Below, piece after piece: positions 17,957 through 27,502 of a stretch of 64,000 nucleotides of DNA (position 1 is the first letter of the stretch; every line of letters starts with the position of its first letter). Where the stretch lies: NCBI GenBank assembly GCA_013214945.1, contig JABSRT010000004.1, forward strand, positions 1-64,000, written 5' to 3'. The notes beneath the pieces are model-generated. The model did no database searches and was not told the DNA's origin. It worked only from the letters and a program-made list of their open reading frames with translations. Source of the stretch: Gammaproteobacteria bacterium. GTDB lineage: Bacteria; Pseudomonadota; Gammaproteobacteria; Enterobacterales; Psychrobiaceae. Made by a program: the position numbers and the translations under genes.

Positions 17957-20900
17957 TTAGTCGATAAAGCCATTGCTAAGATCGTCATCAAGGCCAATCA
18001 ATCGGTCGTCGGCCGCGGAGCTGATGATTAAAGGCCCATCTGAATGATTGAGTAAACCGTTAATTAAGCTGGAACCGTCGCTAGCATATTGGCTTAAATC
18101 AACGTCTTCTAATACCATCACTTGGGCGATTGGTGAGCTTTCATCACCAGCATGGATTGCGAGCGTGGTATCACCGTTGTCAAAATTTATCGCTAAATAT
18201 AGGGTTAAGCTCCCGTCATTATTAACCGATAATACGTCGCTTAAGTCGAGTTTATCACCTTGTGAGGCATCAAAGTCGCTGATATAGGCGGTGGTTGGGC
18301 TCGTCGTTGAACTGGTCTCACCTAACCATTTGAATATTTCTGCATTGTTGCTGCTTGCAGGGGATTGATCAATTTTTATGTCGGCATATTCGGCTAACAT
18401 GTCGCCCACATGAGTCATTGCGTCGTTTTCATCAATCGCTTGTCGGCCCGTTTGGTCAAAGATAATCGCCGCTAACTCTTGCTCGCTAATCGTTGCTAGG
18501 TCGAAATTGGTATCTGAAAAAGCGTTATGCATGCCTTGGGTTATCACGATGCCATCGTAAGCGTCGTTATTATCATCTAATGATTGCAACAGCACTGCCA
18601 TATTTTCTACATATTGATCAGTCATGTCTTGGCGGTTTATTTGGGCAATGTCTTGTAAAAACACCTGACTATCGTTAATTTTAGCCATGTCGACATCACC
18701 TAGTTCGACTTTGCCAATGTTAAAGCTAACGATGTCACCCGCGTTAAATTCAAAGCCGCCTTGCGCTGTGGTTAGGCCGCTAATGCCCGATGAGGTGGTA
18801 TATTCAAGCCCGGCAATTATCCCATCGATAACGGTTGCTGTACTGGTGGTGCCGCCAGTGGTTAAGAGGTATTTTTGTGCGGCCCAATCGTAGAGGTAAG
18901 TGGTATTGTCACCGCCAAAAATTATTTTTTCGGCACTGGTTATTTTTAGATCAACATTATTCGTTGCGGTAGCTGTTAGGTGAGTTAAGTGAATGCTTTG
19001 AATGCCATTAGCAACAGTGACAATTGAACTGCCACCTAAACCAAAATCAAAATCAGTCGATGACATTTGTGAAAGTATTAAGGTGTCTTGACCATCTCCG
19101 AGGTTGATAGCTTTTGTTGCTTTGGCAAATTGACCATCAATAGTAAGGGTATCGTCTCCGGTGCCCATGTCGATTTCACCAGCGGTAGTACTGCTCGTAG
19201 TGAGGTTTAGTCGGTCTATTATCAAAGTATCATCGCCAGCTCCCATCTTGATAATTGCATGGCTTCTTATTTCATGCGCGATAAGTTGATCGTTGCCAGC
19301 GCCAGTATCAAGCTTGACCTTGGAACCGATCGAGGTGCCAACGTTGACCGTATCATCACCAGTACCCATTTGGATCTGAGCTTTGTTGGTTATATGGGTG
19401 GCAATATTAATGCTGTCATTACCACTGCCAGTATTTATTTTGATATCGCCGCTGATTAGGCCGCCTAGGGAAATACTGTCGTTGCCAGCGCCTGTATCAA
19501 CTTGGGCGTCACCTTTTATTGATTTTCCGACCGTAATAGTGTCATTGCCAGCGCCAGTTTCAACGACGGCGGTACCTTCAATATCATAATTACCAATTAC
19601 CTCAACGGTGTCGTCTGCGCCACCAGAGATAAATGATTCGTTTTTAAGGTCTCGTTGTTCACTCCACGTTTGGCTGATATCTATGGTACCTGTGGCTGTA
19701 ATACCGCCAATAGTAAGGGTTAATGCTTCAATGTTTTGATCGTTGTCATCTGTTATGGCTAGATGAGCGGTAAAACTTGAGATGCCTGCTGGCACGGTAA
19801 TAGTGCCGTTGTTATTGAGGGTAACCCCGTCACTAAAAGTAAATTGGGCGTAATCAGCTGCCGTGGTTTGCAGGTTGGTTATGTCGATATTGTAGGTTTG
19901 TGCGGTGGCAGCGATCCCATTCATTGTAATATCAAAAATTAATTCACCGCCATTACCGGTGGCAGCATCGCTAATAGTTGTCACTTGCTGGGCCAACTCA
20001 TTTAGCGAAAACTCGATGGTAAAGGTTAATTGCAACGGGGTTGATTTATCGCCATCACGGTCAACAATGACCACTTGCAGCTGGTCGGAGTGATCGACGC
20101 GGGTCGAATCATTAGTTTCTACTCGGTAAGTATAAGTTCCTGTATCAAAGTTAACGCTGTAGATACCATCTAAACCAGCGAACTCTTGAGTTGGGTTGTC
20201 TTGATCGTAGGCATAACTGACACCATTTATGGTAATAGTATCGACATGGCCTCCATCGGCGCCAAAATCGACTAAGCTATCGGCGTTATCATCAATTAAA
20301 AGGTTACCGCCAGTTGTGGTTAAAATATCATCTAATACCGCATCGGTTAAATCAACAAAGTCCTCAACATGAACCAAAGGGCGATATACCTGGCCTTGGT
20401 CACCTTGAGCATTAAGGGCGCCATCTGTCACTCTGGCAATACTTTCTTGATAAGAAATATTCGAATTGTTAATGCTATAAGTAAATAGCGCATCGACTGG
20501 GCCGCTCTCAAGAAAACTTTGCCAGTGGGTCAGGGTGTTGGTGTAGTTACTGGCGTTAACGTTCTCGCCACCATCACCAAAGTAATAAATTGCATCTTGG
20601 GTCGCCGGTTGATAACCGCTATTGGTGCCATAGACTTCGCCCATTACTGTGTTGAGGCCTAGCGCAATGTCGGTCGAACCACCGCGGCTAATATCTAAGT
20701 TTTCAGGATAATCCGAAATCCAGCCGGTGGTTGTCGTATCTCTACTGCTGTTTGGGTGCCTAAATATTACAATATTTATGTTCACATCACTAAACTCTTG
20801 ATATTGAGTAATTAGCGCCTTAACTGCGTCGACCGACGCTGTCATGTCTGCATCGGACATGCTGCCTGATGCGTCAAGAATAAAGGTTAAGTTGGAGCTG

Positions 20901-23900
20901 ATTGTGTCAATTTCTATCGTTACCGTTTGATCTTCGCCGATCACAGGACTGTCATCAATGACTTTAACGGTCAAATTTGCGCTAGTAATAGAGTTGTCGT
21001 TATGGCTGAGCTGATAGCTAAATGTTTCGTTAAACACATCTTGACCATTAGCAATCGAATGATTGACCGGGTTATTAAGGGTGTAGGTGTAGTGGCCAAA
21101 GTTGGCTGAGTTAACATCAGCATTGACGGTAAGGGTATTACCTTGCAATGTGGTGACTGTAAGCACACCGTTTACTGGGCTAATCCCGTTTATTGACTCG
21201 ATGGCAGTTACTGAATTTATACCACTAAATAATACGCCACTGACGCTGGTATTGTGCGCAGCGTCGCTAGCTAAAGTGCCATTAATTAATCCTGCTTCAT
21301 AAGCGCTTTGTTCTGGATTTATGGTAATACTGGCAGTGGCTGGACTTTGATCGATTAAGCCACTGTTGTCTCGCGCGCTATATTGAAAGTTGGTATCGCC
21401 GTTCCAATTATTGTCAGGGATAAAATAGAAGGTTAGGCTTTGATTGGTCGCAGGGTAATATATGGGAGCGTTACTGTCATCGGTTAGCCTAACTAATGTG
21501 GTAAGGCTGGTATCTGTGTATAAAGTGCCATTAGCTGGCAGGCTGCTCAGCGTGAAACTGATCACTGTGCCATCAATATCTTCCCCAGTTAAGTTTATCG
21601 CTACGGTAGTATTCATTTCACCTATTTGGGAGGTACTATTGGTTAACGGGGCATCATCACTGCCATTGACCGTAAATGTTAATTGGGTGGTTGACTGATC
21701 GCCATCACTGTCTTGCAAGGTATAGCTGAAGATGTCGGTTGGCTGATCGCCGGCACTTAACTGCTGGGCCGCTTGGGTTAAGACATAGTTGTAATTACCA
21801 TTGCCGTCGATCGTTAGGGTGCCGTAGGTACCGTTTATTGCGGTATTAACCCCGGCGGTGATAGCACTATTGGTGGTACCAGTGCTAACGCCGATAAGCT
21901 GCGTGATATCGACTCCTAATTGATCTTGGGTCGCATTGGTGCCATCAATGACATTGCCGGTGATATTGGTTTCATTTTCATTAACGGTACGGGCATCGGC
22001 GATGGCTTGTGGCGCCGTATCAGTGGTTAAAACACTAAGATAGTCACTGCTGCTAAGCCCTAAAACGTCGGTGACGTTAAGCGTTATATTATCTATGACA
22101 TCGCCATTGCTGTGATCTTTAGCGCCACTGACCTGATAGCTGTAACTCACGATGCCCGTATTGGCATCATAGTCATTAATAATCAGGCTGCCGTTTTCAT
22201 CGCTGGTGGCGACAGTAACCGGGTTAGCGCTTAAATCGTTTAACTGAGCAAGCGTAATAGTGGTGCCATCAAGAGTAATGCTAGCTAGGCCCGCATCAGC
22301 GTTGATGGAAAAACTACCTGATATGGTCGCTGATGCATCTTCGCTAATGCTGCGATCACCCGCGGCGCTGCCATTGTTATCATTTACATTGATAATTGGT
22401 GGCGCGTCGGTATGACCGTTAATGGTAATGATGACTTGCGCGGTGGTGATATCGCCATCACTGTCTTTTATCTGATAACTAAAGGTCTCAGTTAATGGCG
22501 ATGAGTTGTCGTTTAAAGCGTTCACAGATGCATTGTTATTATCAACTACATACTGATACGTGCCATCAGCATTGGCGGTAAACGTGCCATATTGAGCGGT
22601 CGTACTGGTCCAGTTACTAAACTGGACGGGGCCATCGAATGCGCTGTCATTGCTCAATGCTTGCTGTAAGCCTGTCGAGGCCGTACCGTCTTCGGTTAAG
22701 CTGTGAGTTTCGTTTTGGCCGACAGGAGTCGTGTCTGCAATCAAAATACTAAGATAGTCACTGCTGCTAAGCCCTAAAACATCGGTGACGTTAAGCGTTA
22801 TATTATCTATGACATCGCCATTGCTGTGATCTTTAGCGCCACTGACCTGATAGCTGTAACTCACGATGCCCGTATTGGCATCATAGTCATTAATAATCAG
22901 GCTGCCGTTTTCATCGCTGGTGGCGACAGTAACCGGGTTAGCGCTTAAATCGTTTAACTGAGCAAGCGTAATAGTGGTGCCATCAAGAGTAATGCTAGCT
23001 AGGCCCGCATCAGCGTTGATGGAAAAACTACCTGATATGGTCGCTGATGCATCTTCGCTAATGCTGCGATCACCCGCGGCGCTGCCATTGTTATCATTTA
23101 CATTGATAATTGGTGGCGCGTCGGTATGACCGTTAATGGTAATGATGACTTGCGCGGTGGTGATATCGCCATCACTGTCTTTTATCTGATAACTAAAGGT
23201 CTCAGTTAATGGCGATGAGTTGTCGTTTAAAGCGTTCACAGATGCATTGTTATTATCAACTACATACTGATACGTGCCATCAGCATTGGCGGTAAACGTG
23301 CCATATTGAGCGGTCGTACTGGTCCAGTTACTAAACTGGACGGGGCCATCGAATGCGCTGTCATTGCTCAATGCTTGCTGTAAGCCGGTTGAGGCAGTAC
23401 CGTTTTCAGTTAAGCTATGTGCTTCGTTTTGGCCGATTGGAGTCGTGTCAGCTATTAAAATACTCAGATAGTCACTGCTGCTAAGCCCTAATACATCGGT
23501 GACGCTAAGCGATATATTGTCAATCACATCACCATTGCTGTGATCTTTAGCGCCACTGACCTGATACCTGTAACTCACCATGCCCGTATTGGCGTTGTAG
23601 CCATTAATAATGAGCGTACCGTTTTCTTCGCTGGTGGTGATTGTCACGGGGTTGGCGCTTAAATCGGTTAACTGAACAAGGGTAATAGTGGTGCCATCAA
23701 GGGTAATGCTAGCCAGTCCTGCGTCCGCGCTGATAGTAAAGCTACCAGAGATGGCAGCAGAGGCATCTTCGCTAATGCTGCGATCACCCGCGGCGCTGCC
23801 ATTACTATCATCCACAATGATACTTGGTGGCGTGTCGGTATGACCGTTAATGGTAATGACAACTTGGGCGGTGGTGGTATCACCATCGCTATCATTTATC

Positions 23901-25399
23901 TGATAACTAAAGGTTTCAGTTAAAGGAGAAGAGTTGTCGTTTAAGGCATTTACCGATGCATTTTTATTATCAAGTACATACTGATAAGTGCCGTCGGCAT
24001 TGGCGGTAAACGTGCCGTATTGGGCCGTTGTGCTGGTCCAGTTATCAAACTGGACGGGGCCATCAAATGCGCTGTCATTGCTTAATGCTTGCTGTAAGCC
24101 TGTTGAGCTGTTTGCAGCGTCCTCGGTTAAGTTATGAGCTTCGTTTTGGCCGATAGGAGCCGTGTCTGTTATCAGAATATCAAGGCTGTCATTAGTGCTG
24201 GTGCCTTGGGTATCACTAACAATAATATTAATGTGGTCGATAACCTCGCCATTGCTGTGATCTTTAGCGTCGGTCACTTGGTAGCTATAAGTTACGACAC
24301 CGGTGCTGGCGTCATAACTAGTAATGATTAAAATGCCGTTTTCATCGGTAATAATAGTGACCGGACTGGTGGTTAACGCCTCAAGTTCAGCCACAGTGAT
24401 GCTGGTATTAGCGATAGTGACTTGCACTAAACCAGCTTGGGCGTCGATCGTAAAAGTGCCCTCGACAGGGGCTGTGGCATTTTCACTAATTGTGTTGTCG
24501 CCGGCCTCTGTAATATTAAGGTCGCTGACGTTAAGCGTTGGTCTGGGTTCATCAACCGCCGTGACGGTAATAGTGGCAGTGGCTGAACTGTTATCTATTT
24601 GGCCGTTGTTATCTTGGGCCCGATATTCGAAAGAGGTCGTGCCATTCCAATTACTGTCGGGTACAAAATAAAAATCAAGCGCTTGATCTGTTGCATCGTA
24701 GTTACTGCCAACAACGACTAAGGTTTCAAGTGATGCGTCAGTATAAAGTAGACCGTTGATGGGTAAGTTCGTTAATTGAAAGCTCGTTACTGCGCCGTCG
24801 CTGTCGCTACCCGTTAAGGAGATGATGATTGAATTAGCATCTTCAAGCCCGGTCGCTGACGTTGAATTGGTTGTTGGCGCGATATTGCCAGATGCTGCCA
24901 GAGTACTGCTAGTAGTAGATCCTTGCTGATCAAAAGCTAGCGTATTGGCCCCGACTGGCCCAACAGTATCATAACGAGCTTCGGCTAACGTTTCTGCTCC
25001 GGTCCGGTTGATGGTAATAAATCCTAGCCCTTCATTGCCCGCTTCATTGCCCGCTGCAGTATCCGGTAAATCAACCACGTCATCGCCAGATTCGATCAAT
25101 GCCTGAATATCAGCTATTTCAGCAAGTAAATCATTGGAAGGCTCTTGAGTTGAATTTGGATTCGGACTTGCTTCATCCATTGACTGTTCGGTCATTTGTT
25201 CTAGCGCGATGCCAGAAATAACCTGCTGCGTGCCATCTGCTAAAGCTAGGGTAATTTGGGCGTCATCGGCTATCACCACGGTGGCGCCTTGCCTTATTTG
25301 ATCGCCTAGATTGAGGCTTGGGCCAGTTGCATTGATAAGATTAGCTTGGCCAACCAAAGTAATGATCTGCGCATTTTGCGAGGCAATGAAAGTCTTCAT
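17957..25399 (-). CDS. giant LapA-like type I secreted adhesin
   Basis: This 2480-residue cell-surface adhesin is encoded directly before its own secretion system. Residues 1-70 form an N-terminal retention-module-like domain. T114-A-A-G117 matches the LapG cleavage consensus. Ig/VCBS-like domains follow, including three tandem 238-239-residue units (about 413-1127) and further cadherin-like domains. A von Willebrand A domain begins near 1500 with MIDAS motif D1509-A-S-G-S. A Calx-beta-like segment (about 1800-1900) precedes nine GxGxD-type repeats spaced mostly 21 residues (about 1926-2105). The acidic C-terminus should carry the secretion signal. The ATG at 25399 gives the conserved start of retention modules. 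Function as a c-di-GMP-gated biofilm adhesin is inferred from LapA. The name LapA is not applied because repeat content differs. Confidence 0.93.
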   Translation of the reverse strand: MKTFIASQNAQIITLVGQANLINATGPSLNLGDQIRQGATVVIADDAQITLALADGTQQVISGIALEQMTEQSMDEASPNPNSTQEPSNDLLAEIADIQALIESGDDVVDLPDTAAGNEAGNEGLGFITINRTGAETLAEARYDTVGPVGANTLAFDQQGSTTSSTLAASGNIAPTTNSTSATGLEDANSIIISLTGSDSDGAVTSFQLTNLPINGLLYTDASLETLVVVGSNYDATDQALDFYFVPDSNWNGTTSFEYRAQDNNGQIDNSSATATITVTAVDEPRPTLNVSDLNITEAGDNTISENATAPVEGTFTIDAQAGLVQVTIANTSITVAELEALTTSPVTIITDENGILIITSYDASTGVVTYSYQVTDAKDHSNGEVIDHINIIVSDTQGTSTNDSLDILITDTAPIGQNEAHNLTEDAANSSTGLQQALSNDSAFDGPVQFDNWTSTTAQYGTFTANADGTYQYVLDNKNASVNALNDNSSPLTETFSYQINDSDGDTTTAQVVITINGHTDTPPSIIVDDSNGSAAGDRSISEDASAAISGSFTISADAGLASITLDGTTITLVQLTDLSANPVTITTSEENGTLIINGYNANTGMVSYRYQVSGAKDHSNGDVIDNISLSVTDVLGLSSSDYLSILIADTTPIGQNEAHSLTENGTASTGLQQALSNDSAFDGPVQFSNWTSTTAQYGTFTANADGTYQYVVDNNNASVNALNDNSSPLTETFSYQIKDSDGDITTAQVIITINGHTDAPPIINVNDNNGSAAGDRSISEDASATISGSFSINADAGLASITLDGTTITLAQLNDLSANPVTVATSDENGSLIINDYDANTGIVSYSYQVSGAKDHSNGDVIDNITLNVTDVLGLSSSDYLSILIADTTPVGQNETHSLTEDGTASTGLQQALSNDSAFDGPVQFSNWTSTTAQYGTFTANADGTYQYVVDNNNASVNALNDNSSPLTETFSYQIKDSDGDITTAQVIITINGHTDAPPIINVNDNNGSAAGDRSISEDASATISGSFSINADAGLASITLDGTTITLAQLNDLSANPVTVATSDENGSLIINDYDANTGIVSYSYQVSGAKDHSNGDVIDNITLNVTDVLGLSSSDYLSVLTTDTAPQAIADARTVNENETNITGNVIDGTNATQDQLGVDITQLIGVSTGTTNSAITAGVNTAINGTYGTLTIDGNGNYNYVLTQAAQQLSAGDQPTDIFSYTLQDSDGDQSTTQLTFTVNGSDDAPLTNSTSQIGEMNTTVAINLTGEDIDGTVISFTLSSLPANGTLYTDTSLTTLVRLTDDSNAPIYYPATNQSLTFYFIPDNNWNGDTNFQYSARDNSGLIDQSPATASITINPEQSAYEAGLINGTLASDAAHNTSVSGVLFSGINSVTAIESINGISPVNGVLTVTTLQGNTLTVNADVNSANFGHYTYTLNNPVNHSIANGQDVFNETFSYQLSHNDNSITSANLTVKVIDDSPVIGEDQTVTIEIDTISSNLTFILDASGSMSDADMTASVDAVKALITQYQEFSDVNINIVIFRHPNSSRDTTTTGWISDYPENLDISRGGSTDIALGLNTVMGEVYGTNSGYQPATQDAIYYFGDGGENVNASNYTNTLTHWQSFLESGPVDALFTYSINNSNISYQESIARVTDGALNAQGDQGQVYRPLVHVEDFVDLTDAVLDDILTTTGGNLLIDDNADSLVDFGADGGHVDTITINGVSYAYDQDNPTQEFAGLDGIYSVNFDTGTYTYRVETNDSTRVDHSDQLQVVIVDRDGDKSTPLQLTFTIEFSLNELAQQVTTISDAATGNGGELIFDITMNGIAATAQTYNIDITNLQTTAADYAQFTFSDGVTLNNNGTITVPAGISSFTAHLAITDDNDQNIEALTLTIGGITATGTIDISQTWSEQRDLKNESFISGGADDTVEVIGNYDIEGTAVVETGAGNDTITVGKSIKGDAQVDTGAGNDSISLGGLISGDIKINTGSGNDSINIATHITNKAQIQMGTGDDTVNVGTSIGSKVKLDTGAGNDQLIAHEIRSHAIIKMGAGDDTLIIDRLNLTTSSTTAGEIDMGTGDDTLTIDGQFAKATKAINLGDGQDTLILSQMSSTDFDFGLGGSSIVTVANGIQSIHLTHLTATATNNVDLKITSAEKIIFGGDNTTYLYDWAAQKYLLTTGGTTSTATVIDGIIAGLEYTTSSGISGLTTAQGGFEFNAGDIVSFNIGKVELGDVDMAKINDSQVFLQDIAQINRQDMTDQYVENMAVLLQSLDDNNDAYDGIVITQGMHNAFSDTNFDLATISEQELAAIIFDQTGRQAIDENDAMTHVGDMLAEYADIKIDQSPASSNNAEIFKWLGETSSTTSPTTAYISDFDASQGDKLDLSDVLSVNNDGSLTLYLAINFDNGDTTLAIHAGDESSPIAQVMVLEDVDLSQYASDGSSLINGLLNHSDGPLIISSAADDRLIGLDDDLSNGFID
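22024..24165 (-). repeat. three tandem 714-717-bp coding repeats
   Basis: Three in-frame units of the adhesin lie at about 23452-24165 (oldest-looking), 22738-23451 and 22024-22737. The offset between matching bases of the last two is exactly 714 bp. Over about 600 bp (22067-22670 against 22781-23384) I see no difference by eye. The first unit differs at many third positions. This indicates recent duplication or gene conversion. Confidence 0.9.
25049..25060 (-). other. predicted LapG cleavage site codons (TAAG)
   Basis: Codons 114-117 read ACT GCA GCG GGC, that is Thr-Ala-Ala-Gly. LapG cuts between the two alanines of such a motif, about 110 residues from the N-terminus in Pseudomonas LapA, and the position here is nearly the same. 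Confidence 0.75.
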
Positions 25400-25421
25400 G
25401 AGTAACGTACCTTATTTATTA

Positions 25422-25451
25422 TATCAATTAATCCAAGATGATTAATTGATA
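25422..25451. promoter_or_regulatory. 12-bp inverted repeat upstream of the adhesin
   Basis: TATCAATTAATC (25422-25433) and GATTAATTGATA (25440-25451) are perfect inverted copies with a 6-bp spacer. They start 22 bp before the adhesin ATG. The site could be an operator or, if transcribed, a stem covering the leader near the ribosome site. Confidence 0.6.
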
Positions 25452-25512
25452 AGATTCCCTAATAATGTGACGAAAATTGTGTTGAAACGACGCAAATCAT
25501 TTGGTCGCTGGC

Positions 25513-25534
25513 TGATAACCCGAGTCGGTTATCA
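25513..25534. promoter_or_regulatory. 8-bp inverted repeat upstream of the adhesin
   Basis: TGATAACC and GGTTATCA are perfect inverted copies, again with a 6-bp spacer, about 115-135 bp before the adhesin start. Outer words CATTTG and CAAATG extend the symmetry. It is a candidate operator for a dimeric regulator. Confidence 0.5.
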
Positions 25535-25818
25535 AATGGTAATGACTAACAATATAACAAGAAGAATTAATCTAAAATTAACGAACATGGTGCGCTTAAT
25601 TTTTATCGTTTTTTATGGTGCTACTGCGCTGTAGATGTTTGGTTGAAATTTCCTCTATTGATTGATTATACAGTTCATGAGAGCTGAGTAAATCGCTAGA
25701 AAATATTTTAATGGGATAATTTTTTAGTAATGATAATGGCTGATATTTTGAAGATATTGGGCTTGATTTCGCCCAACATTACTTAACGTCGTCTAATTTA
25801 TTAATTTTTAACCGTGGG

Positions 25819-26472
25819 TTATTGTAATTTTTTTCTGATAAATAGTTCTAAAGTATCAATTGCTTGCTCTAAGTGCTGTGGCTGATTATAGCCACTTTTT
25901 ACCCGCGGTTTTAGATCATGATCGCCGTCGGCTAGCCATAACCATTGGATGTCGCTAGGTAATTTATATTCTTCTACTTCGGTTTGATTACCCAATTTGT
26001 CTCGATCGCCTTGAATGATCAGCAGTTTCGACTTAATGAGCGGCAGGTGCTCGGTCCGCAATTTTTCAGGCTGGCCAGCGGGGTGAAATGGATACCCTAA
26101 ACAAGCAACACCTTTGATCGACTGTTTTAGCTTTAAGTCTGAATTTTCAGTCGTGCCTGACGCTAACTCAGCCAGTAATAAGGTGGCCATTCGTCCACCC
26201 ATCGATTTGCCACCAATCACCATTGGGCAATCAAGTTGCTTAAGCAGTTGGCTGTATTGGGCAATTAATTTAGGCGCTCGCTCGGGCGGCCGTCGAGTAC
26301 CATTGTCGACCCGTTGTTGCATGTAAGGAAAATTGAAACGAGCGACTCTAATTCCTCTGGCTGCTAGCCCTTGGGCGATTGTGGTCATAAAAGTTGAATC
26401 GGCCGGAGCACCAGCGCCGTGGGCGAATACAAATAGCGGACCATTTTCTGGGCCATTAAAAATTAGCGTCAT
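25819..26472 (-). CDS. alpha/beta hydrolase of the KANL3/Tex30-like type
   Basis: This 217-residue cytosolic hydrolase has unknown substrate. It shows the oxyanion-side motif FAHGAGAPADS, a nucleophile elbow with S90 (GGKSMGGR), and the likely acid and base near the C-terminus (IIQGDRDKLG, DGDHDLKPR). The family is widespread in gammaproteobacteria and has no firm assigned reaction. It lies 13 bp after the cbiB-like gene on the same strand and may be co-transcribed with it. No signal peptide is seen. Confidence 0.82.
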   Translation of the reverse strand: MTLIFNGPENGPLFVFAHGAGAPADSTFMTTIAQGLAARGIRVARFNFPYMQQRVDNGTRRPPERAPKLIAQYSQLLKQLDCPMVIGGKSMGGRMATLLLAELASGTTENSDLKLKQSIKGVACLGYPFHPAGQPEKLRTEHLPLIKSKLLIIQGDRDKLGNQTEVEEYKLPSDIQWLWLADGDHDLKPRVKSGYNQPQHLEQAIDTLELFIRKKLQ

Positions 26473-26485
26473 GTTGCTCTCTTAA

Positions 26486-27469
26486 TTAGGCTGGTAATCT
26501 TATTAGGTCAAGCGCCAGCGATGTGGTCAATGCCACAATTAACATCAATAGCCAGCTATTGCGCACTTGCTGACAAATTCGGATAACATCTGAAATATGG
26601 CTAATAGTAGGCTGGGGTTGATAACCCAAGACTGGGCGTCTAATTTTAGTTGTTTGATAGATCACTGCACCGCCAAGTTGACAGTTTAAGGCTAATGCTA
26701 CCACCGACAGCAGCAAGCCGTTGCCGAAACGATGCCATTGCTTTGCCTGGACGAGACTTTGACTTATCGCCGAGAAGTTGCCAAACAAAATCACAATATT
26801 AAGCGCGATTAAGCAGCGACAAGGCAAACTAATGATCTGACTTAAATAACTAGCGCTGCGGCCAAAGAAACGATAATTGGTTAACTTAGGATTCCAATGG
26901 TTCGCTAAGCTCGTCACGGTGACAGCTGCAACCGCGGGATAAATACCGCCGCAGGCAAAGATTAACAATGGATTAAAATAAGCACTTGCCAGACGTTGTG
27001 GCAGTGCTTCAATCGCGGCTTTTACGATGCCGACGGTTGATAAATTCGAGGTTTGACGCAGGCATAATAATTGAAGCTGCTCACGGGCTAATATTTTATG
27101 CCCTTGTTTGATACTGCGAGCAACCCCCTGGGTTTGTTTAAACTGTGCCCGACTTGACAGCAGCAGCCATAACATCACTATTTCGTAAAACCAGCTCACC
27201 GCAGCAAAGGACATAAGGGTCCAAGTAAATCCGATAATCAATGCCAGTAATAACAGTAATAAACTTGTGCCCGCGAGTCGTTGGTGACTGCTTGAACGCT
27301 GGTTGACACGGCGACTTAACTGTTGAGCGAGATATTTAAAAAAAACCCCAGGATGATAGGCCGATGGCACCGTGATAAACCGGTCAAGCAACAGCACGGC
27401 AAGCAGTTGCAGTGCTCGGATTGTAAAATCGCCGAGCACTAAATTTGACAGGTTAAATGCAGTTAACAA
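26486..27469 (-). CDS. cbiB: CbiB/CobD-family membrane protein
   Basis: This 327-residue polytopic membrane protein belongs to the family that attaches the aminopropanol arm to cobyric acid in cobalamin synthesis. The family hallmarks are present: an early LLLDR helix followed by a proline/histidine segment (YHPGVFFKYLAQ), a region with TSNLSTVGIVKAAIEALPQRLASAYFNP, and the C-terminal RRPVLG. No other cobalamin gene is nearby, so it may serve corrinoid salvage. The start codon appears to be TTG at 27469 because an upstream stop lies only two codons away and no suitable ATG follows. The gene order mtnN-cbiB recurs in Vibrio and Shewanella relatives. Confidence 0.8.
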   Translation of the reverse strand: MLTAFNLSNLVLGDFTIRALQLLAVLLLDRFITVPSAYHPGVFFKYLAQQLSRRVNQRSSSHQRLAGTSLLLLLLALIIGFTWTLMSFAAVSWFYEIVMLWLLLSSRAQFKQTQGVARSIKQGHKILAREQLQLLCLRQTSNLSTVGIVKAAIEALPQRLASAYFNPLLIFACGGIYPAVAAVTVTSLANHWNPKLTNYRFFGRSASYLSQIISLPCRCLIALNIVILFGNFSAISQSLVQAKQWHRFGNGLLLSVVALALNCQLGGAVIYQTTKIRRPVLGYQPQPTISHISDVIRICQQVRNSWLLMLIVALTTSLALDLIRLPA

Positions 27470-27502
27470 TGCGCGTTATCCATGGTCAAAACGAACGTTT
27501 AA

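Larger units (their letters stand above)
25400..25818. other. promoter region of the adhesin gene
   Basis: This 419-bp AT-rich gap between the adhesin start and the hydrolase gene stop holds no convincing gene. It contains two perfect inverted repeats, described separately, and near 25765-25785 a possible hairpin (TTGGGCTTGATTTCGCCCAA) that could terminate or attenuate transcription. No clear promoter hexamers could be assigned. Confidence 0.6.

Noticed and set aside
22024-24165. Tandem repeats as a possible CRISPR or satellite
   Set aside because: The units are 714-717 bp, in frame and encode Ig/VCBS-like domains of the adhesin.
25446-25634. 62-codon frame in the adhesin promoter
   Set aside because: It overlaps the second palindrome and part of the first, has no ribosome site and no family resemblance.
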